NCBI GenBank assembly: GCA_905214625.1
Contig: CAJMMQ010000006.1
Coordinates: 1 to 64,000, forward strand
Source: an uncultured bacterium
GTDB lineage: Bacteria > Bacteroidota > Bacteroidia > Bacteroidales > Bacteroidaceae
DNA length: 64,000 bases
Direction of reading: 5' to 3'
The notes beneath the pieces are model-generated. The model saw only the letters and a list, made by a program, of their open reading frames with translations, was not told the origin of the DNA and ran no database searches. How positions within the stretch are numbered: the stretch's first letter is position 1; each line of letters starts with the position of its first letter. A program made the translations under genes and the position numbers. This document shows positions 56,190 to 64,000 of this stretch, piece by piece.

Positions 56190-56647
56190 ATGCCCTTACG
56201 TCTGCTCTTGTGTTTTTGTTCATGCCAAGCTGCAATGCAAAAGCATGCCTTTTGCCGTTGTCTCGACGGAATCCGGCAGGTAACAAAATGGCAGATTTGT
56301 GCCCGTATAAGCGTAAAGGTGGGGCAAGCTGATGCTTTTGTGTTATTCAGGGGCATAAAAAAGATGTTCCTCAGGCCTCACGGTCTAAAGAACATCGGTT
56401 AAAACAAGTCTTACTAAACTATTAAAAAACATTTCCTAAATTTATTAACCTCTATATCTTTTTTCCTATGTTAATGTGTTGTTCTTTATTGTATTTGATT
56501 TTTATTCATTTCTAATGCTGCAAAAATAGATAAAAATATGAAAACACCATATCAGTGTTTTGGTTCATAACGGTTCAGAACATGTTCTTGCTTTCTGCTT
56601 TTGTGCCATCTTGCTTTATGATATGTTGAATTGCCCCTTGCAAGTTG
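56190..56647. other. Intergenic region right of the small RNA
   Basis: No gene supported. Holds GCAAAAGCATGCCTTTTGC (56237-56255), a weak GATTTGGG-type motif (about 56286-56306) and a possible hairpin GATGTTC...GAACATC (about 56363-56397). The right end is AT-rich sequence downstream of the minus-strand hypothetical gene. Confidence 0.5.
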
Positions 56648-57244
56648 TCATTTAGCAGCTGCATCAGATTTTGCAATCGTAAGTTGCAGTGTTGTCAGTC
56701 CGTTGTCTTTTCCTGTTATGTACGTACATTGCTTGCTGTCGCCGTGTTCGAGTTCCGACACATATAAAGGTTTGTTCAGATTGAATATAAGAGTCTTGAA
56801 CGTGTCGCCTTTGCAAAGTTTGTTGTTCGACGATTCTTCAACGCGGAAACAGCTGTCGCCAATGTATTCTATTTCACAAGTGCAGTCGGGTGCCCATCCA
56901 AGTGCTATTTTGTCTCCGTTTTTCAGGCTTGATGTACGTATCTGTTTTTCAGGCATCGAGTCTGGTTCCATTATGCTTCTTCGTCTAAGAGACAGGCAGA
57001 AGTCGTACCAGTCGGTGTATCCGATAAAGCGGCTCAGTATTGATAATGTGGTGTATCGTGTGTTGTGTTTTGTTTCAACATATCCCCAGATACGCTTTAT
57101 CGTAGATATGCTTATTTCTTCTTTTAGTTCCTTTTGTAGTCTCAGCGAAAGTTGATTGAAGTCGGTTGGCGATTTCAATGGCTTACCCATCCTTTTTTCA
57201 ATTTCAAGTTTAAGGCACTCTATTTCGGTATATTTCGTATCCAT
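56648..57244 (-). CDS. Hypothetical protein with a possible N-terminal DNA-binding region
   Basis: 198 residues, start MDTKYTEIECLKLEIEKRMG. The first about 90 residues (FNQLSLRLQKELKEEISISTIKRIWGYV...YTTLSILSRFIGYTDWYDF) look helical and like a small HTH-type module found in Bacteroidota proteins of unknown role. The C-terminal half is beta-rich (LKNGDKIALGWAPDCTCEIEYIGDSCFRVEES). No family name or function can be given. Promoter box TATTTTTG on the minus strand at 57274-57281. Lies convergent to the small RNA region and divergent from gltB. Confidence 0.7.
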   Translation of the reverse strand: MDTKYTEIECLKLEIEKRMGKPLKSPTDFNQLSLRLQKELKEEISISTIKRIWGYVETKHNTRYTTLSILSRFIGYTDWYDFCLSLRRRSIMEPDSMPEKQIRTSSLKNGDKIALGWAPDCTCEIEYIGDSCFRVEESSNNKLCKGDTFKTLIFNLNKPLYVSELEHGDSKQCTYITGKDNGLTTLQLTIAKSDAAAK

Positions 57245-57671
57245 TTAGTTTGTCTTATGACGTTTAGTGTCTGCAAAAATATTAATTTTTTTATAAAACA
57301 TCTGATATATTGTATTATTTGAACCAAAATGAACCATTTTTTATTTGCGGATTTTATCACTTGCAAGCATCTTTTGAATACTGTGTTGTAAACAACTCAT
57401 CATTTTGCTTATTCTTTTTTAATAGTTGAATGTAATTTTTAAATCTACTTTCCGGGGATAACTTTCGGATCGAAATCATTTTCTTTTATTATGGTTAATA
57501 AATGTTTTGTTTTCGGGTAAATATTTGTCTAATTGTAATCAATCTGCGCTTTGTGCTAAAATAATGAATATTTTATAATTAAAAGATGTACTCAAAAAGA
57601 AAGTAATTTTGTATTTTTGCAGTCACTTTGATATGTATTTCGTGTAAACATTAACTTAAATGCAATTAATT
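57245..57671. other. gltB upstream region
   Basis: About 400 AT-rich bases. It holds the minus-strand promoter of the hypothetical gene (57274-57281) and a pair of plus-strand TAnnTTTG boxes for gltB (57604-57611 and 57612-57619). No riboswitch fold recognised. Confidence 0.5.
57604..57619 (+). promoter_or_regulatory. Overlapping -7 boxes for gltB
   Basis: TAATTTTG at 57604-57611 followed directly by TATTTTTG at 57612-57619, either of which fits TAnnTTTG. The gltB start is 41 to 60 bases downstream. Confidence 0.5.
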
Positions 57672-60600
57672 ATGGGAAAAGGATTGTATAATGCAGAATA
57701 CGAACATGACGCGTGTGGCGTGGGAATGGTTGTCAATATTCATGGAAACAAGAGCCATGAACTTGTTGACAACGCCCTGAAAGTGCTCGAAAACATGCGT
57801 CACCGCGGAGCGGAGGGAGCGGATAACAAAACCGGCGACGGGGCCGGAATAATGTTGCAGATACCTCACGAGTTTATCCTTTTGCAGGGAATACCGGTAC
57901 CTGAGAAGGGAAAATACGGAACAGGACTTGTTTTTCTGCCTAAGGACGAGACCGTGCAGCAGGACATATTGAGCATAATGATTGAAGAGATTGAACGTGA
58001 GGGCCTGACGCTTATGCATCTGCGCAACGTTCCTGCCAATCCCGAATGTCTCGGAGAGACGGCTCTGTCAAGCGAGCCTGACATAAAGCAGCTTTTTGTT
58101 ACAGGCGTTACTGACAACCGTGTGCCTTATTTCGAGCGCACGCTGTATCTTATCCGCAAACGCATTGAGCGCCGCGTGAACAACAAGGACTTTTACATCT
58201 GCTCGCTTTCGAGCAAGAATATTATATATAAAGGTATGCTGTCGAGCCTTCAGCTGCGGCAGTATTTTCCCGACCTCACAAACAGTTACTTCACCAGCGG
58301 CCTGGCGCTTGTGCATTCCCGCTTCTCAACAAACACATTCCCTACGTGGAGCCTGGCGCAGCCGTTTCGCCTGCTGTGCCACAACGGCGAGATAAACACT
58401 ATCCGTGGAAACCGCGGATGGATGCAGGCGCGCGAGAGTGTGCTAAGCTCGGAGGCTCTGGGTAACATTAAAGACATATCGCCGATAATACAGCCGGGCA
58501 TGAGCGACTCGGCAAGTCTCGACAACGTGTTCGAGTTCTTCGTCATGAGCGGACTCTCGTTGCCCCATGCCATGGCGCTTATGGTGCCCGAGAGCTTTAA
58601 CGACAAGAATCCGATATCAGAAGACCTGAAAGCCTTCTACGAGTATCACTCAATACTGATGGAGCCGTGGGACGGTCCGGCAGCGCTGCTCTTCAGCGAC
58701 GGACGCTATGCCGGCGGAATGCTCGACCGCAACGGTCTGCGTCCGGCACGCTACACCATAACCCGCAACGACATGATGGTTGTGGCTTCAGAGGTGGGTG
58801 TCATGGATTTTGATCCGTCGGAGATAGCCGAGAAAGGCCGCCTGCAGCCGGGCAAGATATTGCTAATCGACACGCAGGAGGGCAAAATCTACTATGACGG
58901 AGAGATAAAAGAGCGCCTTGCGGCAGAGCATCCGTACCGCCAGTGGCTGTCGGCCAACCGCATACAGCTTGAAAAACTGAAGAGCGGACGTAAGGTAAGC
59001 AATGCCGTTGACAATCTTGTGCGCCGCGAACTGATGTTCGGCTTCGGCGAGGAAGATATCGAGAACACCATAATACCTATGTGCGTCAACGGTCAGGAGC
59101 CTACCGCCTCTATGGGCAACGACACGCCTCTGGCTGTGCTGAGCGACCGTCCGCAGGTGTTCTTCAACTACTTCCGTCAGCAGTTTGCACAGGTTACCAA
59201 CCCCGCAATCGATTCAATCCGCGAGAATCTTGTGATGTCGCTTACCGAGTATATAGGCCGTGTGGGTACCGGAATACTTAGTCCCGATGAGACAAACTGC
59301 AAGATGGTGCGCCTGCCTCACCCCATACTTAACAACACCCAGCTCGACATCCTGTGCAACATACGCTACAAAGGCTTCAACACCGTGAAGCTGCCGATAC
59401 TCTTTGAGTGCGCAAAGGGCGAAGACGGGCTGCGCGAGGCACTCGACAGCCTGTGCAAGCAGGCCGAGAGAAGTGTTGACGAAGGCTACAACTATATCAT
59501 CCTTACAGACCGAGACATCGACGAAACGCATGCCGCCATACCGTCGCTGCTGGCCGTAAGTGCCGTTCACCATTATCTTATATCTGTGGGAAAGCGCGTG
59601 CAGACGGCCCTCATCGTAGAGAGCGGCGAAATACGCGAGACCATGCATGCCGCCCTGCTGCTGGGCTACGGAGCGTCGGCCCTGTGCCCGTATATGACGT
59701 TTGCCATACTCGACGACCTCGTAAAGCGCGGCAAGGTGCAGGAAAACTATGAGACAGCCGAGGCCAACTATATCAAGGCCGTGAAGAAAGCCCTGCTCAA
59801 GATTATGGCCAAGATGGGCATATCAACCATCCGCTCATACCGCGGAGCAAAGATATTTGAGAGCATCGGACTGTCGGAGAGTCTGCTGAAGGCATACTTC
59901 GGAACAGAAACATCAACAATTGGAGGCATCGGACTTGAGACTGTTGCGCGCGACGCGATAGCCATGCACGATGAAGGCTTCTCAAAGACGGTATGCACCG
60001 ATTTCCTACCCAACCACGGACTCTTCCATTACCGGAAGGACGGAATCAGGCATGCCTGGAATCCGGAGACCATATCCACGCTTCAGCTTGCCACACGCCT
60101 TGGCAGCTATAAGAAGTATAAGGAGTTTACAAGGCTTGTAGATGAGAAAGACTCGCCTATATTCATACGCGACTTCCTCGATTTCAAGCGCAATCCGATA
60201 GACATCGACAAGGTGGAGCCTGTTGAGAGCATAGTCAAGCATTTTGTAGTAGGCGCCATGAGTTTCGGTGCGTTGAGCCGTGAGGCACACGAGGCCATAG
60301 CCCTGGCTATGAACAAGCTCGGCGCACGTTCAAACACTGGCGAGGGAGGAGAGGACAACGAACGTTTCCATTCTAAGTTCAACGGCATATCGCTGTCGAG
60401 CAAGACCAAGCAGATAGCATCAGGCCGCTTTGGCGTAACCACCGAATACCTTGTCAACGCAGAGGAACTCCAGATAAAGGTGGCACAGGGCGCAAAGCCC
60501 GGCGAAGGCGGACAGTTGCCCGGATTTAAAGTGAACGAGATAATAGCCAAGACACGCCACTCTATACCCGGCATATCGCTTATTTCGCCGCCGCCTCACC

Positions 60601-62144
60601 ACGATATCTACTCTATTGAGGATCTTGCACAGCTGATATTCGACCTTAAGAACGTCAACCCCAAGGCTATCGTAAGTGTTAAGCTCGTGGCCGAGAGTGG
60701 CGTGGGCACCATTGCTGCCGGCGTGGCCAAGGCTAAGGCCGACCTTATTGTGGTTTCCGGTGCAGAAGGAGGCACGGGCGCGTCTCCTGCATCGAGCATG
60801 CGCTTTGCCGGAATATCGCCCGAGATAGGCATAAGCGAGACACAGCAGACACTCGTGAAGAACGGACTGCGCGGCAAGGTGCGCCTGCAGGTTGACGGAC
60901 AGCTGAAGACCGGACGCGACGTTGTGCTCATGGCGCTGCTCGGTGCCGAGGAGTTCGGCTTCGGGACGCTGGCACTCATCGTGCTGGGCTGCGTAATGAT
61001 GCGCAAGTGCAACCTCAATACGTGTCCGCTCGGCGTAACCACACAGAACCCCGAACTGCGTAAGAACTTTATCGGAAAATATGAATATCTTGTAAACTAT
61101 TTCACCTTCCTCGCCCGCGAAGTGCGCGAATATCTGGCCGAAATGGGATATACAAGGCTCGACGACATAGTGGGACACACCGAACTGATTGTGAAGAAAG
61201 AGGCCGAGAAGGGCAGCAAGCCGTCGATGCTCGACTTCAGCCGTCTGCTCAACCGTGAGAGCGGTAACTGCTCGCTGTATCATACCACGACACAGATTCA
61301 CGACCTCGACAACATTCTCGACCGTCAGATAATACGCTCGGCGCAGAAAGCCATGGAGGAGAAAGAGGAAGTTAACCTCGACTACGCCATAAAGAACACC
61401 GACCGCGCCGTGGGAACGATGCTAAGCGGAATGATTGCCGGGAAGTACGGATACGACGGACTGCCCGACTCGACCATCAACATAAAGTTTAAGGGCAGCG
61501 CCGGACAGAGTTTCGGAGCTTTCCTCGTCAACGGTGTCAGCTTCAAGCTTGAGGGCGAGACCAACGACTATTTTGCCAAGGGACTGAGCGGCGGGCGCAT
61601 AGCCATACTGCCGCCTGTGCGCAGCAACTTTGAGGCAGAGGACAACATCATAGCCGGAAACACCGGACTATACGGCGCAACAAGCGGCGAATTGTATATA
61701 AACGGCAAGGTGGGAGAGCGGTTCGCGGTGAGAAACTCGGGCGCGATAGCCGTCATTGAAGGTGCCGGCGACCACTGCTGCGAGTATATGACGGGCGGCC
61801 GCGTTGTAGTGTTGGGCGAAACCGGGCGCAACTTTGCTGCCGGTATGAGCGGCGGAGTGGCATACGTGTGGGACAAGCACCACAACTTCGACTACTTCTG
61901 CAACATGGACATGGTGGAGATAAACCTCGTTGACGAGAGCAACTACCGCAAGGAGCTGCATGAGCTGATACGCCAGCACTATCTCTACACCGGCTCTAAG
62001 CTGGCACGCACCATGCTCGACGACTGGAACCGCTATGTTGAAGACTTCGTACAGGTTGTGCCAATCGAATACAAGCGCGTGCTGCAGGAAGAGCAGGTAA
62101 GAAAGCTCCAGCAGAAGATTGCCGACATGCAGAGAGACTATTAA
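57672..62144 (+). CDS. gltB: Glutamate synthase large subunit
   Basis: About 1490 residues. I prefer ATG 57672 (MGKGLYNAEYEHDACGVG), which leaves a short propeptide before the catalytic Cys of the class II amidotransferase in DACGVGM; ATG 57660 adds only four residues. The central and FMN synthase domains follow (GGTGASPASSMRFAG; AKPGEGGQLPGFKV), with the [3Fe-4S] cysteines CVMMRKCNLNTCPLG at about 1107-1118 and a C-terminal glutamate synthase beta-helix (GLYGATSGELYINGKVGERF, GGRVVVLGETGRNFAAGMSGG). It transfers the glutamine amide to 2-oxoglutarate, channelling ammonia to the FMN site. It pairs with gltD, 235 bases downstream. Confidence 0.96.
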   Translation: MGKGLYNAEYEHDACGVGMVVNIHGNKSHELVDNALKVLENMRHRGAEGADNKTGDGAGIMLQIPHEFILLQGIPVPEKGKYGTGLVFLPKDETVQQDILSIMIEEIEREGLTLMHLRNVPANPECLGETALSSEPDIKQLFVTGVTDNRVPYFERTLYLIRKRIERRVNNKDFYICSLSSKNIIYKGMLSSLQLRQYFPDLTNSYFTSGLALVHSRFSTNTFPTWSLAQPFRLLCHNGEINTIRGNRGWMQARESVLSSEALGNIKDISPIIQPGMSDSASLDNVFEFFVMSGLSLPHAMALMVPESFNDKNPISEDLKAFYEYHSILMEPWDGPAALLFSDGRYAGGMLDRNGLRPARYTITRNDMMVVASEVGVMDFDPSEIAEKGRLQPGKILLIDTQEGKIYYDGEIKERLAAEHPYRQWLSANRIQLEKLKSGRKVSNAVDNLVRRELMFGFGEEDIENTIIPMCVNGQEPTASMGNDTPLAVLSDRPQVFFNYFRQQFAQVTNPAIDSIRENLVMSLTEYIGRVGTGILSPDETNCKMVRLPHPILNNTQLDILCNIRYKGFNTVKLPILFECAKGEDGLREALDSLCKQAERSVDEGYNYIILTDRDIDETHAAIPSLLAVSAVHHYLISVGKRVQTALIVESGEIRETMHAALLLGYGASALCPYMTFAILDDLVKRGKVQENYETAEANYIKAVKKALLKIMAKMGISTIRSYRGAKIFESIGLSESLLKAYFGTETSTIGGIGLETVARDAIAMHDEGFSKTVCTDFLPNHGLFHYRKDGIRHAWNPETISTLQLATRLGSYKKYKEFTRLVDEKDSPIFIRDFLDFKRNPIDIDKVEPVESIVKHFVVGAMSFGALSREAHEAIALAMNKLGARSNTGEGGEDNERFHSKFNGISLSSKTKQIASGRFGVTTEYLVNAEELQIKVAQGAKPGEGGQLPGFKVNEIIAKTRHSIPGISLISPPPHHDIYSIEDLAQLIFDLKNVNPKAIVSVKLVAESGVGTIAAGVAKAKADLIVVSGAEGGTGASPASSMRFAGISPEIGISETQQTLVKNGLRGKVRLQVDGQLKTGRDVVLMALLGAEEFGFGTLALIVLGCVMMRKCNLNTCPLGVTTQNPELRKNFIGKYEYLVNYFTFLAREVREYLAEMGYTRLDDIVGHTELIVKKEAEKGSKPSMLDFSRLLNRESGNCSLYHTTTQIHDLDNILDRQIIRSAQKAMEEKEEVNLDYAIKNTDRAVGTMLSGMIAGKYGYDGLPDSTINIKFKGSAGQSFGAFLVNGVSFKLEGETNDYFAKGLSGGRIAILPPVRSNFEAEDNIIAGNTGLYGATSGELYINGKVGERFAVRNSGAIAVIEGAGDHCCEYMTGGRVVVLGETGRNFAAGMSGGVAYVWDKHHNFDYFCNMDMVEINLVDESNYRKELHELIRQHYLYTGSKLARTMLDDWNRYVEDFVQVVPIEYKRVLQEEQVRKLQQKIADMQRDY

Positions 62145-62379
62145 TTCTAAGTGAAGAGTGAAGAACGAAGAGTGAAAAATCCAAATGCAGAGTGGTGATA
62201 AGAAGCAGCAAGGCTATTGACTTTAACTCCTTTAACTCCTTTAACTCCTCTAACTCCTTTAACTCCTTTAACTACTAAAGAATAATGCATTTGTCTTTTT
62301 TCGCTGCGCTCAAGGATATTTCTCCTTACCTCTTGCCTCCTGCAAAATAAATTTTTAAAGAACTTACAACATAACAGAC
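62145..62379. repeat. Repeat cluster between gltB and gltD
   Basis: It contains a reverse-complement match (62149-62176) to 25747-25774, a 60-bp copy (62171-62230) of the 64-bp dispersed element in the orientation of 23151, and a run of TTTAACTCC and CTCTAACTCC words (62215-62280). It interrupts an otherwise standard gltBD pair. Confidence 0.85.
62171..62230 (+). repeat. 64-bp dispersed element, copy 3
   Basis: AGTGAAAAATCCAAATGC, then GATAAGAAGCAGCAAGGC, then TATTGACTTTAACTCC, in the order of the copy at 23151-23214 with a few substitutions and a short deletion. Confidence 0.85.
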
Positions 62380-63720
62380 ATGGGAAATCCTAAAGCATTT
62401 TTGACTATACACCGCAAGGAAGCGGGACACAGGCCGGTACACGACCGTATACATGACTTTGGTGAGGTGGAGCAGACGCTCAACTCTAACGACCGCCGCA
62501 TGCAGGCGTCGCGCTGCATGGACTGCGGAGTGCCCTTCTGCCACTGGGCATGTCCGCTGGGCAACAAGCCGCCCGAGTGGAACGACGCTCTGTATAAGGG
62601 CGACTGGGAGCTGGCTTACCGCCTGCTCAACTCAACCAACGACTTTCCTGAGTTCACCGGACGCATCTGTCCGGCGCTCTGCGAGAAGGCCTGCGTGCTC
62701 AATCTCGTAGAACATGAGCCTACAACCAACCGCGAGGATGAGGCTGCCATAACCGAGCACGCCTTCGAGGAGAACTATGTGCGCATACACAATCCTGAGC
62801 GCAACGGCAAGAAGGTGGCCGTGATAGGGGCCGGGCCGGCCGGACTGGTGGCTGCCAACCGCCTTAACCTGAAGGGCTACATGGTTACGGTGTTTGACAA
62901 GAACGAGGATGCCGGCGGACTGCTGCGTTACGGCATACCTAACTTTAAGCTCAACAAGGCGGTGATAGACCGACGCATCGGCGTGCTGATGCAGGAGGGA
63001 ATAACCTTTAAATATAATCAGTGTGTAGACATGAACAAGCTGCCCGAAGGCTTCGACGCTTACGTGATAGCCACTGGAACGCCCATGGCTCGCGACCTTG
63101 CCATACCCGGACGCGAGCTTAAAGGCATATATTTTGCGCTCGACATGCTTGCACAGCAGAACCGCGTGCTCGCCGGACACGAGTATCCGAAGGACGAACT
63201 GGTCAGCGCCAAGGGCAAAGACGTGCTCGTGATAGGCGGCGGCGACACGGGAAGCGACTGCATAGGCACGGCTCACCGCCAGGGATGCAAGAGCGTAACG
63301 CAGATAGAGATTATGCCGAAGCCCGCTGAAGGGCCCGACGACCCGGCCAACCCGTGGCCCAACTGGCCGCGAACGCTGAAGACAACCACATCGCACGAGG
63401 AAGGCTGCACGAGGCGATGGAACATCAACTCATTGAGATTCGTCGGCAAGGACGGAAGGCTTACGGGCGTTGAAGTGCAGGAAATAACATGGAAGCCAAA
63501 TCCTGACGGCGGCCGCCCGATAATGGAGCCGGTTGGAGTGTCCGAGGTTATAAAGGCCGACATGGTGCTGCTGGCCATGGGATTCCTTAAGCCGGAGCTG
63601 CCCGAGCTTGCTCCCAACGTGTTTGTTGCGGGCGATGTTGTCAGCGGTCCGTCGCTTGTTGTAAGGGCTATGGCCGGAGGGCGCGACGCTGCCGAGAAGG
63701 TGGATAAGTTTTTGAAATAA
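62380..63720 (+). CDS. gltD: Glutamate synthase small subunit
   Basis: 446 residues. N-terminal cysteines for two [4Fe-4S] clusters (CMDCGVPFCHWACPLGN; CPALCEKACVLNL), FAD-binding GAGPAGLVAANRL and NADPH-binding VIGGGDTGSDC, then GDVVSGPSLVVRAMAGGRDAA near the end. It feeds electrons from NAD(P)H to GltB. The start MGNPKAFLTIHRKEAG is the family start. A terminator follows at 63755. Confidence 0.95.
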   Translation: MGNPKAFLTIHRKEAGHRPVHDRIHDFGEVEQTLNSNDRRMQASRCMDCGVPFCHWACPLGNKPPEWNDALYKGDWELAYRLLNSTNDFPEFTGRICPALCEKACVLNLVEHEPTTNREDEAAITEHAFEENYVRIHNPERNGKKVAVIGAGPAGLVAANRLNLKGYMVTVFDKNEDAGGLLRYGIPNFKLNKAVIDRRIGVLMQEGITFKYNQCVDMNKLPEGFDAYVIATGTPMARDLAIPGRELKGIYFALDMLAQQNRVLAGHEYPKDELVSAKGKDVLVIGGGDTGSDCIGTAHRQGCKSVTQIEIMPKPAEGPDDPANPWPNWPRTLKTTTSHEEGCTRRWNINSLRFVGKDGRLTGVEVQEITWKPNPDGGRPIMEPVGVSEVIKADMVLLAMGFLKPELPELAPNVFVAGDVVSGPSLVVRAMAGGRDAAEKVDKFLK

Positions 63721-63754
63721 CATTTTTACATTCCTTTTACCGTCTGTAGGGGTT

Positions 63755-63784
63755 GGGGCAAGGCGTTGCTCCGCCCCTTTTTTG
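63755..63784 (+). terminator. Rho-independent terminator after gltD
   Basis: GGGGC at 63755-63759 pairs with GCCCC at 63773-63777, with further partial pairing inside, followed by seven T. Confidence 0.75.
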
Positions 63785-63863
63785 TGCCTGTGTCCCGCTG
63801 TTTCCATGCCGGTTTTGCGTAGATTTGTAACTTGTTGATAGCCAGTGCTATATAAACTGCGCT

Positions 63864-63950
63864 TCAAAAGATGCTCTTTTAGCTTGCAAAAGGCCGTCTT
63901 TCAGGCAGCAAAAGGCCACATTTCGCAACGCAAAAGATGCCCTTTTGCAT
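63864..63950. repeat. AAAGGC-type block, copy 4
   Basis: CAAAAGATGCTCTTTTAG, GCAAAAGGCCGTCTTTC, GCAAAAGGCCACATTTCG and CAAAAGATGCCCTTTTGC in series; same building words as copies 1-3. Confidence 0.65.
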
Positions 63951-64000
63951 GGCCGCCTGTTTCGTCCTGTTTTTTGCCTGTCCGTCATCCGGCTTTCAGG

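Overview
This window reads as a chromosomal segment of a Bacteroidota species, most likely Prevotella or a close relative in Bacteroidales. The signs are promoters built on the TAnnTTTG -7 box with no strong Shine-Dalgarno sites, a type III glutamine synthetase, the LL-diaminopimelate aminotransferase lysine route, TPR/AraC-type hybrid regulators, a TonB-dependent receptor, and several large exported proteins with C-terminal tails like type IX secretion (T9SS) sorting domains. Species placement is inference. There is no rRNA, CRISPR array, transposase or integrase, and one tRNA (Leu-CAA).

Layout. 1-5.6 kb: a gene tail, then glnN, dapL and dapF on the minus strand (nitrogen assimilation, lysine and peptidoglycan precursors). 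6.4-15.7 kb: an anomalous argS region. A truncated argS fused in frame to the tail of an AlkD-like DNA glycosylase sits 6.7 kb upstream of an intact argS. Between them lie a TPR/AraC regulator and two exported-protein genes, one with an in-frame stop. The two argS copies share a near-identical 125-bp block, the pattern expected from a single-crossover insertion within argS. 15.9-18.2 kb: RNase H, two hexapeptide acyltransferases and a low-molecular-weight tyrosine phosphatase. 18.5-25.5 kb: porin, imelysin lipoprotein, di-haem c-type lipoprotein and CcsBA cytochrome c synthase, which look like one envelope iron/haem redox unit. 26.5-29.7 kb (minus): SPFH protein, membrane protein, small Arc-like regulator, prmC, recX. 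30-35.3 kb: ribD, then a second TPR/AraC regulator (frameshifted) beside another exported T9SS-type protein. 35.5-38.1 kb: a TonB-dependent receptor and an unlisted 52-residue small protein on the minus strand. 38.7-47.6 kb: a 2300-residue Asp-box/LamG surface protein translationally coupled to a 665-residue partner. 47.7-49.5 kb: a 58-residue membrane peptide with an ABC permease and ATPase. 49.6-52 kb: tRNA-Leu, manC, a HIT protein and greA. 52.7-56 kb: cysteine desulfidase coupled to dsbD, then a candidate small RNA. 57.7-63.7 kb: gltB and gltD.

Functional links. glnN with gltBD make up the ammonia-assimilation cycle. CcsBA would mature the di-haem protein encoded just upstream. Cysteine desulfidase and DsbD are coupled by a TAATG overlap and both concern thiols. 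The two regulator-plus-exported-protein units look like paralogous surface modules, each with an inactivating lesion.

The intergenic DNA is unusually rich in dispersed repeats: a GATTTGGGTT motif cluster, AAAGGC palindromic blocks, GGAGTTAAAG arrays, a 64-bp element that flanks ccsBA as an inverted pair and recurs between gltB and gltD, and two intergenic hairpins with perfect 38- and 34-bp arms. These, together with the argS mosaic, are the main targets for follow-up.
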